Part shown: piece after piece, positions 1 through 6,953 of the stretch
How the letters are laid out: each line of letters starts with the position of its first letter
Position numbering within the stretch: the stretch's first letter is position 1
Assembly (NCBI GenBank): GCA_021796175.1
Contig: JAJYOM010000047.1
Coordinates: 1-10,693, forward strand
DNA: 10,693 bases
Direction of reading: 5' to 3'
Source of the DNA: Thermoplasmata archaeon
GTDB lineage: Archaea; Thermoplasmatota; Thermoplasmata; Sysuiplasmatales; Sysuiplasmataceae
Notes under the pieces: model-generated
Databases searched by the model: none
What the model saw: the letters and a program-made list of their open reading frames with translations, nothing else
Told to the model about the DNA's origin: nothing
Made by a program: the position numbers and the translations under genes

Positions 1-339
1 CCCGCCGTTTACTATCGGGCATATGAGCGTGATGTCATTCAGGTGCGTACCTGAGAGGTAGGGGTTGTTAACCATCAGCATGTCCCCTTTCATAAGTTCA
101 ATTCCCTCCCTTTCCGTGTATTCAAGCGTCCTCTTCAGCCCCCATGGCAGGGAGCCGAGATGTACCGGGATGTGCTCAGCTTGTGCAAGCAGGCGGCCAT
201 CGGGGTCAAGGACAGCACAGGAGTGATCCATTCTGTCCTTGATGTTGGACGAATAAGCCGAATTGCGCAGTGCTATTCCCATCTCCTCGCTGCAGAATGT
301 AAGGGAACTCCTGATTATCTCAGATTCAAACCTGTCCAT
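1..339 (-). CDS. hyuB: Hydantoinase/5-oxoprolinase subunit B, N-terminal part (runs off left edge)
   Basis: The minus strand is open from an ATG at 339 to the window edge, giving the first 113 residues of a protein. They match the start of the HyuB family (N-methylhydantoinase B, 5-oxoprolinase C-terminal half, acetone carboxylase alpha-like). Recognisable blocks are SAYSSNIKDRMDHSCAVLD (residues 27-45), GRLLAQAEHIPVHLGSLP (48-65) and NNPYLSGTHLNDITLI (91-106). Complete family members are usually 500 residues or longer, so most of the gene lies outside. HyuB works with HyuA in ATP-dependent opening of cyclic amides such as hydantoins or 5-oxoproline; the substrate here cannot be named. The ATG lies 2 nt after the hyuA stop, which implies translational coupling. 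A GAGGGG stretch about 12 nt upstream, inside the end of hyuA, is a poorly spaced Shine-Dalgarno candidate. Confidence 0.92.
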   Translation of the reverse strand, partial: MDRFESEIIRSSLTFCSEEMGIALRNSAYSSNIKDRMDHSCAVLDPDGRLLAQAEHIPVHLGSLPWGLKRTLEYTEREGIELMKGDMLMVNNPYLSGTHLNDITLICPIVNGG

Positions 340-341
340 CT

Positions 342-2426
342 TCAAGCCTTTCCCCTCAGCATTATGTCCCCCCACCTGTCAATCAATGCCTTCCAGCCCG
401 GAGGGACGAGTGTGGTGGAATCGTACTGCTCTATCACCGCCGGCCCCCTGATAATGTTGCCGGCTGCAAGCCTCTCCTTCACAAACACCCTCGACTTCCT
501 CTCCATGCCGGTGAAATATACTGATCTCTCTTCTTTCAGCGCGGCGCTGGAAGGTGATACACCACCCTTTCTCAAGCTGGAGTGCTTTGGCTTTGCAAGT
601 GAAATCAGTGATGTCAGATTCAGCGACACTATATTCACAGGGTCTGAGGGGGAGGCATACCCGTATACCTGCCTGTGCCTGGAGTGGAAATCCGATGTAA
701 TGCCATCCATGTCCATCTTCTCGCTCCCCTTCCTGCCGGACATGCGCACTGGAATGGTGAGTTCCCATCCCTGGCTGGAATACTGCGCGCTTACGCTTCT
801 CAGGAACGATACCGCTTTCCTGTTCCATCCCTCAGATTCGGCCGTCTCTAACGCCTTCTCCTCAATCTCCCGGAACCCTTCGGCAAGGCTCGCGCCGTCC
901 ATATCCGCGGCAGTCTTCATCAAAGCTTTCCTGTACTCTCTCTTCAAATCAACTGTGATGAGGCCGTATGCGGAAAAGAGTCCCGGTGACGACGGAACTA
1001 TTATTGAACCGATACCCAGCGACTGGGCAACATCGACAGCATGAAGCGGTCCCGCCCCGCCAAAGGCAACCAGCTCGAACCTTCTGGGATCGTAGCCTCT
1101 CTCAACGCTGACGATGCGCATCACTTTTGCCATCTGGTTGGCTGCGATGGCGATGATCCCCATGCCCCCCTCCACCGTGCCAATTGAGAGCCGATCGGCG
1201 ATATTCCTTCGTATTGCCTCCTCAGCCATGCTTCTGCTTATCCTCATTCTGCCTGAAAGAAGACTTGTCTCTTCCAACCTTCCTGTGACAAGGTTTGCAT
1301 CGGTGATCGTCGGCTCAGTTCCACCCCTGCCGTAGCATGCCGGCCCCGGTTGTGAGCCTGCGCTGACGGGTCCTACACGCAGTGCGTTTCCCGCGTCTAT
1401 CCATGCAATCGAACCGCCCCCCGAACTCGTTTCAGCAAGGTCAATGAACGGGAACCTGACAGGGTATCCGCTCCCCCTGACTGCCCTTCCGCTGTGAGTT
1501 TTGCCGGCAGCCTCAAATTCGTGCGAATACTCGACCGCACCATTCTGGATGATGCCGGCCTTCGCGGTTGTTCCCCCCATGTCGAACGTGAGCAGATTCC
1601 TCTTTCCAAGCAGGTTGCCAAGATAGAGTGCTGACACAACACCGCTCGCCGGGCCGGACTCGATGATGGAGATAGGCTTCTCGATGGCGCCGTTGATTGT
1701 GGTTGCCCCGCCATCGGACTGCATGATGTATATCGGTATGGCGCCGAATCTGCTGCCTATTAGACCGCGCAGCCTGCTCAAATATGTGGACACGATGGGG
1801 TAGAGGAGGGCGTTGACAGCGGAAGTGCTTGTCCTCTCAAACTCCTTTGGCAGCGGATCTATGTCTGAAGAGCAAATTACCGGCACATCGATATGCTTAC
1901 GAAGCAGCCTGCGTGCGGCATGCTCGTTGGACGGATTTGAATAGGAATTCATCAGCGAGATGCATGCAATTTCCACTCCCTCGGTCTTCATCTGTTGAGC
2001 GATGACAGCTATCTCCGCCTCATCCACACCCTTCTCTATCCTTCCGCGAGTGCACTTCTCGTCAATGGTATACCTGAGATACCTGGGAACTATCGGCTTC
2101 GGTCTCTCGGTCCGGAGGTTGTACAGCTCTGGCCTGTTCTGCCTTCCTATCTCCAGCACATCCCTGAACCCGCTGGTCATTATCAGACCAACCTTTGGCC
2201 AGCCTTTCCTTTCCAGAAGTGCATTGGTCGCCACCGTTGTGGAGTGGAAGAGCACGTCGGGCTCCCTGCCTGCAGACCTTATCTGCTCCAGACCGCTGAT
2301 GACGCTTTCCTCAGGGTTGACTGAGCTTGAGAGCTTGAGGTATGTGAATTCTCCTCGCTCTTCATCGTAGGCCACTATATCTGTGAAGGTGCCGCCTATG
2401 TCAATGCCTATATGGGAAAGGGCCAC
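342..2426 (-). CDS. hyuA: Hydantoinase/5-oxoprolinase subunit A (ATP-binding)
   Basis: The 694-residue product has the usual length and full domain order of HyuA proteins. The N-terminal hydantoinase/oxoprolinase domain opens with the phosphate-binding motif GIDIGGTFTD (residues 7-16) and contains FHSTTVATNALLERKG (60-75). The central ASKHA-type ATPase domain shows FDMGGTTAKAG (281-291), SSGGGSIAWID (334-344), VGPVSAGSQPGPACYGRGG (351-369) and FGGAGPLHA (455-463). The C-terminal domain has QGWEL (552-556), YGYASPSDPVNIV (588-600) and GPAVIEQYDSTTLVPPGW (661-678). With HyuB it should form an ATP-dependent cyclic amidohydrolase in the cytoplasm. The family also includes acetone/acetophenone carboxylase subunits, so the substrate (5-oxoproline, a hydantoin, a lactam) is unresolved. 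The start is GTG. A GGGAG sequence sits 4 nt upstream, but a TATA-like box at 2448-2455 suggests leaderless transcription. Confidence 0.93.
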   Translation of the reverse strand: MALSHIGIDIGGTFTDIVAYDEERGEFTYLKLSSSVNPEESVISGLEQIRSAGREPDVLFHSTTVATNALLERKGWPKVGLIMTSGFRDVLEIGRQNRPELYNLRTERPKPIVPRYLRYTIDEKCTRGRIEKGVDEAEIAVIAQQMKTEGVEIACISLMNSYSNPSNEHAARRLLRKHIDVPVICSSDIDPLPKEFERTSTSAVNALLYPIVSTYLSRLRGLIGSRFGAIPIYIMQSDGGATTINGAIEKPISIIESGPASGVVSALYLGNLLGKRNLLTFDMGGTTAKAGIIQNGAVEYSHEFEAAGKTHSGRAVRGSGYPVRFPFIDLAETSSGGGSIAWIDAGNALRVGPVSAGSQPGPACYGRGGTEPTITDANLVTGRLEETSLLSGRMRISRSMAEEAIRRNIADRLSIGTVEGGMGIIAIAANQMAKVMRIVSVERGYDPRRFELVAFGGAGPLHAVDVAQSLGIGSIIVPSSPGLFSAYGLITVDLKREYRKALMKTAADMDGASLAEGFREIEEKALETAESEGWNRKAVSFLRSVSAQYSSQGWELTIPVRMSGRKGSEKMDMDGITSDFHSRHRQVYGYASPSDPVNIVSLNLTSLISLAKPKHSSLRKGGVSPSSAALKEERSVYFTGMERKSRVFVKERLAAGNIIRGPAVIEQYDSTTLVPPGWKALIDRWGDIMLRGKA

Positions 2427-2447
2427 GAAACTCCCTAAATCATCTTC

Positions 2448-2455
2448 ATATTAAA
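2448..2455 (-). promoter_or_regulatory. TATA-like box upstream of hyuA
   Basis: The minus strand reads TTTAATAT, close to the archaeal TATA consensus. Its centre is about 25.5 nt before the GTG start of hyuA, so transcription would begin at or within a few nucleotides of the start codon. HyuA could therefore be transcribed separately from the 304-residue gene upstream. If the transcript is leaderless, the GGGAG near the start would lie upstream of the transcript and have no role in translation. Confidence 0.5.
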
Positions 2456-2503
2456 CAGTTGACGGAACGGCACAGCACTGTGTCAGCACACTCGACTCCC
2501 GAC

Positions 2504-3418
2504 TCATTTGTAGAACGGCGTCGGGTGCTTCATCAGTATGTCGGCCAGGGTGACGAAGAATGTAGGCCAGCTTTCCCTGATAGGGAAGTATTTACCTCTC
2601 TTCCATCCGCCACCGTCGACCCTCGATGCAAGCTCCCTCAGCAGAGGGACTGAGGCATTCTCGAATGCCAGCCTTACTTCCCCCTCCGTCCTGCGCATTG
2701 CGCCTGCCAGCCCGAAGAGCACTGTCGAGTTGAACGACACTTCGTCATGCTGCCTTGTGATAAATCCGGAAGGCAATTCCCCTACCGTTTTCGAAAAGTC
2801 GAAGCTGCTGCTCAGGACGCTGAGTGCCCAGAGCTTGGATCCGAATGTCGAAACAAAATCATGCGGATACTGGTAACCCGGGCCTTTGTGAGGAGGCTCC
2901 CTTTCCGGATTGATTAGACCTGTGTCCTTTTCCAGCCATTCCTCCAAAAATGCTGTCCTCTCACCCATGTCCTGAAGCACATAGCCAAGTATCGCGGCCT
3001 TCAGGTATGGATTCGAGTAGTCACGTGCATTGTGCGAAGGCCCGCTTCCGAAGTAGTGCTTAAGGTAATCGATTGAATATGCTTCCATTGAGCCTGCTTC
3101 TTCATCATCAGAGTTGTTGAGATACTTATGGACGCCGAGCAGGAGGCATGCGCAGTCATAGGACTTCACAGGCTCCCCTTCCTCTTTCAGGAAATTCATT
3201 CTCGACTTCATGTACCTGATTGCCCTTTCAATGTAGTCCCTGTTTTCGCTGAAGTTCTCACGCAGGTTCCAGACATACAGCGCTTCCATAGTGTCGTGGA
3301 AGTCTTCGCGGGGAGGCATGCCTGCATTCAGCTCCCATGGGCATTCTGTTCCTGCTATCTCTCCCTCTAGCACCTGGCACTTTCTGAGAAAACGGGCAGA
3401 CTCCCTCACATCCAACAT
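2504..3418 (-). CDS. Helix-rich soluble protein of unknown function (304 aa)
   Basis: I do not recognise a named family. The 304-residue product has no signal peptide or membrane segment and is rich in charged residues, so it is probably cytoplasmic. It consists of repeated amphipathic helix pairs, for example DTMEALYVWNL (42-52), SYDCACLLLGVHKYL (86-100), PYLKAAILGYVLQDMG (137-152), STFGSKLWALSVLSS (190-204) and SFNSTVLFGLAGAM (228-241). This spacing recalls alpha/alpha-toroid folds (terpenoid cyclase/prenyltransferase-like or six-hairpin glycosidase-like), but that is a fold guess and not a function. Loops rich in Gly, Pro and His (GPSHNARDY 126-134; PPHKGPGYQYPHD 175-187) and GGGWKRGKYFPIRESWP (269-285) may line a pocket. 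The ATG at 3418 has no Shine-Dalgarno sequence but has a TATA-like box about 26 nt upstream. It points the same way as hyuAB, 77 bp upstream, and diverges from dppB. Confidence 0.8.
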   Translation of the reverse strand: MLDVRESARFLRKCQVLEGEIAGTECPWELNAGMPPREDFHDTMEALYVWNLRENFSENRDYIERAIRYMKSRMNFLKEEGEPVKSYDCACLLLGVHKYLNNSDDEEAGSMEAYSIDYLKHYFGSGPSHNARDYSNPYLKAAILGYVLQDMGERTAFLEEWLEKDTGLINPEREPPHKGPGYQYPHDFVSTFGSKLWALSVLSSSFDFSKTVGELPSGFITRQHDEVSFNSTVLFGLAGAMRRTEGEVRLAFENASVPLLRELASRVDGGGWKRGKYFPIRESWPTFFVTLADILMKHPTPFYK

Positions 3419-3440
3419 TGCGGGCTAATCGTGCATTGGG

Positions 3441-3449
3441 AATAAGAAA
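3441..3449 (-). promoter_or_regulatory. Weak TATA-like box upstream of the 304-aa gene
   Basis: The minus strand reads TTTCTTATT. The centre is about 26 nt before the ATG at 3418, where a leaderless archaeal promoter would need it. The match to the TATA consensus is only moderate, and the support comes mainly from position and from the lack of any Shine-Dalgarno sequence before the start. Confidence 0.35.
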
Positions 3450-3511
3450 CGAGCGGTCCTCAGCTGCCGCAATTTAATTTCTTGCCAACAGTCGGGACAT
3501 TTTCGACGACT

Positions 3512-3529
3512 TGAAAAGGGTTATTATAC
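3512..3529 (+). promoter_or_regulatory. BRE plus TATA box of the dppBCDF operon
   Basis: A purine run, TGAAAAGGG (3512-3520), fits a TFB recognition element. It is followed directly by TTATTATAC (3521-3529). The TATA centre is 26 nt before the ATG of dppB at 3551. No Shine-Dalgarno sequence precedes that ATG (the bases before it read CCATTCCGG), so the operon mRNA is probably leaderless. This is the best-looking promoter in the window. Confidence 0.6.
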
Positions 3530-3550
3530 GATACACTTTTACCATTCCGG

Positions 3551-4621
3551 ATGGCTGGTATCCTCAACCTGGTCCTCAAAAGAATACTCCTGGGGGCCAT
3601 AACACTCATCGGCCTTACGGTCATCACTTTCATTCTCTCACATGCAGGTGGTCCGACATTCGCGGTCAGCACATACATCAATCCCAGGAGTCCAATTCCC
3701 ACTTACGAACAGATCAAGATCCTTGAGAAGCGATTCCACCTCAACGAACCGCTCTACATACAGTACTTCTACTACGTCCAGGGCCTGTTGACAGGGCAGT
3801 GGGGCTACACAAACACGCCTGTTTTCAACGGTCCTGTCACCACCGCAATATCGTATTTCCTCCCCAATACGATAGAGCTTTCAGTGCTTGCCATCGCCAT
3901 AATAATCATAGCGGGCATCAAGCTGGGCGTGTTTTCTGCTTCCAGGCAGGATGGGGTTGCCGACAACGCAATAAGGGTGCTTTCATTCATGGGGATCGCC
4001 CTTCCTGCATTCTGGCTGGGGCTTCTGCTTCAGGAAACATTTGCAAGCGGCACAGTCAGCCCGTCGCTCAACCTTCTCCCACTCGACGGAAATGTCTCGC
4101 ACACGCTTGTTACCAACCTGTCATGGTACAGGGAGGGCATTTCCTATCCCACTCATTTCCTGTTCATCGACGCACTGATACACGGCGACTTCGCTGTTGC
4201 TGCGAGTAACTTCCTTCATCTGATCCTCCCTGCTCTGACAATCGCACTCGCCTCTCTGGCGATAATCATTCGGATGACAAGATCATCCACTATCGACAGC
4301 CTGCACCAGGACTACATAAAGACAGTGCGCATGAAGGGCATCCCGGAAAGGAAAGTAATAAGGTACCATGCAAGAAGAAACGCAATGATACCGACGGCAA
4401 CAGTTCTGGGCATTCTGTTTGCGAACCTTCTGGCGGGAGTAGTGCTTGTGGAATATGTATTCGACTATCCCGGTATCGGCCAGTGGATTGTGCAGGCATT
4501 CCTCGCGGACAACATAGCCGGAATCATGGGTGCCAACCTGATGTTCGGCATAATACTGATCACTTCGAATCTTGTCGTCGATATCATCTATCTGTTCATT
4601 GACCCGAGGATCAAATACTGA
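3551..4621 (+). CDS. dppB: Dipeptide/oligopeptide ABC transporter permease, DppB/OppB type
   Basis: The 356-residue product is one of the two membrane subunits of a peptide/nickel-family importer. It begins with the family's typical segment VLKRILLGAITLIGLTVITF (residues 8-27), which forms the first helix. Five further hydrophobic helices lie at roughly 108-128, 141-161, 222-242, 283-303 and 330-350. The conserved cytoplasmic coupling (EAA) loop is at 254-281, with DYIKTVRMKGIPERKV followed by RNAMIP; it docks onto the ATPases. The C-terminus VVDIIYLFIDPRIKY is also typical (YxxxDPRI). The long extracytoplasmic loop around 162-221 is where the binding protein would dock. It is the first gene of the operon, probably leaderless, and is followed by dppC after 8 nt. 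Dpp and Opp cannot be told apart from sequence alone, so the substrate is uncertain. Confidence 0.95.
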   Translation: MAGILNLVLKRILLGAITLIGLTVITFILSHAGGPTFAVSTYINPRSPIPTYEQIKILEKRFHLNEPLYIQYFYYVQGLLTGQWGYTNTPVFNGPVTTAISYFLPNTIELSVLAIAIIIIAGIKLGVFSASRQDGVADNAIRVLSFMGIALPAFWLGLLLQETFASGTVSPSLNLLPLDGNVSHTLVTNLSWYREGISYPTHFLFIDALIHGDFAVAASNFLHLILPALTIALASLAIIIRMTRSSTIDSLHQDYIKTVRMKGIPERKVIRYHARRNAMIPTATVLGILFANLLAGVVLVEYVFDYPGIGQWIVQAFLADNIAGIMGANLMFGIILITSNLVVDIIYLFIDPRIKY

Positions 4622-4629
4622 GGTGCAAA

Positions 4630-5535
4630 ATGGCTACAGCAACCGTAAAGAGACTGCGTTCCAGCGCCAGGCTGAGAAGCTCCAGGCTGACCCTTGTGCT
4701 TCTTCTCAAAAAGCCAACAGGTGCCGCAGGTCTTTTCATAATGCTTGCCTACCTCTTCATTGCTCTGCTCCTCCAATTCGCGCCCTGGGTGATAGGCATC
4801 AGCCAGCCTGGGGTGATGATTACAAACTTCTCCAATCCGTATCCTTCTCCACCCTCATCTGCCCACCTTCTTGGCACAACCTACCCCGGCATCGATGTCC
4901 TTACCGCAATCATAAAGGCGATCAGAGTGGATGTCTTTTCCTCGCTCCTTGTAGTGGGTGCCGGCGCGTCAATAGGCTCACTGTTAGGCATTTATGCCGG
5001 CTTCCGCGGGAAGTTCATCGACCAGATAGTAATGCGCGTTACAGACATCTTCTTCAGCCTCCCGTTTCTGGTGCTGGCAATGGCCATTGGTTTCACTCTT
5101 GGCCGTGCATTCGGGGACGTGCTGCTCGCACTGATTGTTATATGGTGGCCGATTTACGCCCGGCTGGCAAGAAGCCAGACGCTGGCCATCAAGAACGAGC
5201 TGTATGTGAAATTCTCCCTTGTTTCAGGCAACGGAAGCGTCAAAACGATCTTCAAGCACATACTCCCGAATACACTCACTCCGGTCCTCATACAGATGTC
5301 GGTAGACCTCGCGAACGTCGTTTTGCTTATTGCAGGCCTTTACTTCATTGGTTTCGCCGCCGAAACTCCCTACCTTCCCGAACTGGGCTCTCTGATAAGT
5401 TACGGCTTCCCCTTTTCCCTGACTGCCCCATGGACTATTATCTATCCTGGATTGGCGCTGATGATTTTCGCGCTGGGCATGAACATGCTGGGAGACGGTC
5501 TCAGAGACGCACTTAACCCGAGGTACAGGATATGA
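4630..5535 (+). CDS. dppC: Dipeptide/oligopeptide ABC transporter permease, DppC/OppC type
   Basis: The 301-residue product is the partner permease of DppB. After a basic, Arg-rich N-terminus there is a first helix at about 31-50. The extracytoplasmic signature PPSSAHLLGTTYPGIDVLT (74-92) corresponds to the family's P-S-x-x-H-x-x-G-T-D-x-x-G-R-D-V block, with the usual Arg replaced by Ile. The EAA coupling loop is at 191-214 (LYVKFSLVSGNGSVKTIFKH, then ILPN). The C-terminus MLGDGLRDALNPRYRI (286-301) is highly typical of DppC. Other helices lie at about 103-124, 138-157, 162-180, 226-243 and 266-286. A strong Shine-Dalgarno sequence, GAGGTG at 4620-4625, overlaps the dppB stop and lies 4 nt before the ATG. 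The gene overlaps dppD by 4 nt. Confidence 0.95.
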   Translation: MATATVKRLRSSARLRSSRLTLVLLLKKPTGAAGLFIMLAYLFIALLLQFAPWVIGISQPGVMITNFSNPYPSPPSSAHLLGTTYPGIDVLTAIIKAIRVDVFSSLLVVGAGASIGSLLGIYAGFRGKFIDQIVMRVTDIFFSLPFLVLAMAIGFTLGRAFGDVLLALIVIWWPIYARLARSQTLAIKNELYVKFSLVSGNGSVKTIFKHILPNTLTPVLIQMSVDLANVVLLIAGLYFIGFAAETPYLPELGSLISYGFPFSLTAPWTIIYPGLALMIFALGMNMLGDGLRDALNPRYRI

Positions 5536-6953
5536 GCGTGGCAGCAGGAAAGGCCGTGGAACGGGGCAATGTCCTCAGCATAAGGGATCTGGAAGTCGAT
5601 TTCTTCACTGCCAGGGGAAGGGCTCACGCTGTGCGCGGCCTTAACCTGGATGTCGTGCGCGGTGAGATTCTCGGCGTGGTGGGCGAGAGCGGCTCCGGCA
5701 AGAGCGTCACTGCACTCACGGTAATGGATCTTCTGCCTCCCGGCACGGGGGGAATTATTTCCGGTTCAATAGACTTCGGAGGCAAGGACCTCGCGACCGT
5801 CTACTCTAGCAAGTACAGGGTGGCCGGAAGGAAGGGGAAGCAGAAGCTCAGAATAAAGCCATTTGCGGCCAGGCGCGTCGAGAAGATCATGGGCAGGAGC
5901 AGGAAGAGGATTTCGATGATCTTCCAGGATCCGATGGCTTCCCTCGATCCGCTCTACCAGGTGGATTCCCAGCTGCTCGAATCAATCATGTACAACAATG
6001 AAGCATTCATGATCGGCAAGTGTCTCGAAAAGAATATCATAATTGACAGTCAGTCAGAGTTTACAAGTGTGTTGCAGGACAAGAGCACTGCAGACATACT
6101 CACATGGCTCAGCGGCAGATTCGGTGAGGCCGGTTTCCACAGGGAGGTCTTCTTTATCCACAACATGAGCATAAGCGAGTCGGAGAAGAAGATTAAGATC
6201 AGGAGGGCCATTGACTTCACAAAACGCCTCTCTTCCTCCGAAAGGGTTAGGCTGAAGAGCAGATTGTCCTCCAGGACAGGAAGATTCTTCAGGCCAAACA
6301 ACAGGAAGAGGCTGCCCATAAACCGCATACACGATCCTGTAGTCCGGGAGGCAATGCTCTTCTCCCTGGAGCTGCTTGAGTTTGTCGGCATGCCCAATGC
6401 CGAGAATGTGCTCACTTCATACCCGCATGAGCTGAGCGGCGGCATGAAGCAGCGCGTCATGGTCGCACTCGCCGTGGCAAACGATCCTGAGATTCTTATT
6501 GCAGATGAGCCGACGACTGCGCTGGATGTAACCACCCAGTACCAGGTGCTCTACCTGCTCAAATCCATAAACAGGAAGCTCGGCACAACGATAATTTTCA
6601 TAACGCACGACCTCGGAGTGATGGCTGCCATGGCGGACAGGATAGCTGTCATGTACGCCGGGAGGGTGGTGGAGGTGGGGCCTGCAGGCCGCTTCTTCAA
6701 CGACCCGCTTCATCCGTATACCTCGGGCCTGCTCAGAAGTGTTCCCCAGTACGATGAGAGGGTGAAGAAGCTCTACAACATACCGGGGCAGGTTCCTGAC
6801 CTGAGGAGGCTCCCCACAGGCTGCGCTTTCCATCCCAGATGTGACAAGGTAATGGGCATCTGCAGTGAAAAGCTGCCGAGGGCCACCGATTTCAGGGAAA
6901 GACGTGTGGAATGCTGGCTTTATCTGGAGGGCGAAGACGATGGTGACAGATGA
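5532..6953 (+). CDS. dppD: Dipeptide/oligopeptide ABC transporter ATPase, DppD/OppD type, with a large insertion
   Basis: The 473-residue cytoplasmic ATPase has all catalytic motifs: Walker A GESGSGKS (51-58), Q-loop Gln132 in FQDPMASLDP, signature LSGGMKQR (301-308), Walker B ILIADEPT (321-328) and H-loop His359. The C-terminal oligopeptide/dipeptide transporter domain has HPYTSGLLRSVP (394-405) and four cysteines (431, 437, 444, 461) with spacing C-x5-C-x6-C-x16-C; this arrangement is known in DppD relatives to hold a [4Fe-4S] cluster. DppD is usually about 320-340 residues. The excess is mostly a block between the Q-loop and the signature: 170 residues separate FQDP from LSGG, where about 60 is normal. 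A smaller basic insertion precedes the Q-loop (about 92-122). The start overlaps dppC as ATGA, with GAGGT 7 nt upstream. Confidence 0.95.
   Translation: MSVAAGKAVERGNVLSIRDLEVDFFTARGRAHAVRGLNLDVVRGEILGVVGESGSGKSVTALTVMDLLPPGTGGIISGSIDFGGKDLATVYSSKYRVAGRKGKQKLRIKPFAARRVEKIMGRSRKRISMIFQDPMASLDPLYQVDSQLLESIMYNNEAFMIGKCLEKNIIIDSQSEFTSVLQDKSTADILTWLSGRFGEAGFHREVFFIHNMSISESEKKIKIRRAIDFTKRLSSSERVRLKSRLSSRTGRFFRPNNRKRLPINRIHDPVVREAMLFSLELLEFVGMPNAENVLTSYPHELSGGMKQRVMVALAVANDPEILIADEPTTALDVTTQYQVLYLLKSINRKLGTTIIFITHDLGVMAAMADRIAVMYAGRVVEVGPAGRFFNDPLHPYTSGLLRSVPQYDERVKKLYNIPGQVPDLRRLPTGCAFHPRCDKVMGICSEKLPRATDFRERRVECWLYLEGEDDGDR
6926..6930 (+). promoter_or_regulatory. Shine-Dalgarno sequence that sets the dppF start
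   Basis: GGAGG lies 9 nt before the ATG at 6940, inside the end of dppD. It supports initiation at 6940 and not at the in-frame ATG at 6865. Starting at 6865 would add 25 residues (beginning MKSCRGPP) with no resemblance to ATPase N-termini and would overlap dppD by 89 nt. Confidence 0.75.

Noticed and set aside
160..1044. Plus-strand open frame of 294 codons
   Set aside because: It lies antisense to hyuA and hyuB, whose products match family motifs over their whole visible length. The antisense translation has no recognisable domain and starts without a promoter or ribosome-binding site.
2468..2492. Repeated CAGCAC/TGTGTC segments between hyuA and the 304-aa gene as a hairpin or operator
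   Set aside because: The possible stem is about 4 bp and the repeat copies are only 6 bases, which is within chance expectation for a short region.
4572..5516. Plus-strand open frame of 314 codons overlapping dppC
   Set aside because: It is a shifted-frame shadow of dppC. The translation is rich in Cys, His, Pro and Arg with no domain, while the dppC frame has clear permease motifs and a strong Shine-Dalgarno sequence.
6050..6535. Minus-strand open frame of 161 codons opposite the dppD insertion
   Set aside because: I considered whether the odd insertion reflected an antisense gene. The antisense product is a Ser/Leu-rich shadow without recognisable motifs, and the dppD frame continues unbroken through the region.
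6865..6939. Longer dppF starting at the ATG at 6865
   Set aside because: The 25 extra residues do not resemble ATPase N-termini and are simply the end of dppD read in another frame. The ATG at 6940 has GGAGG 9 nt upstream.
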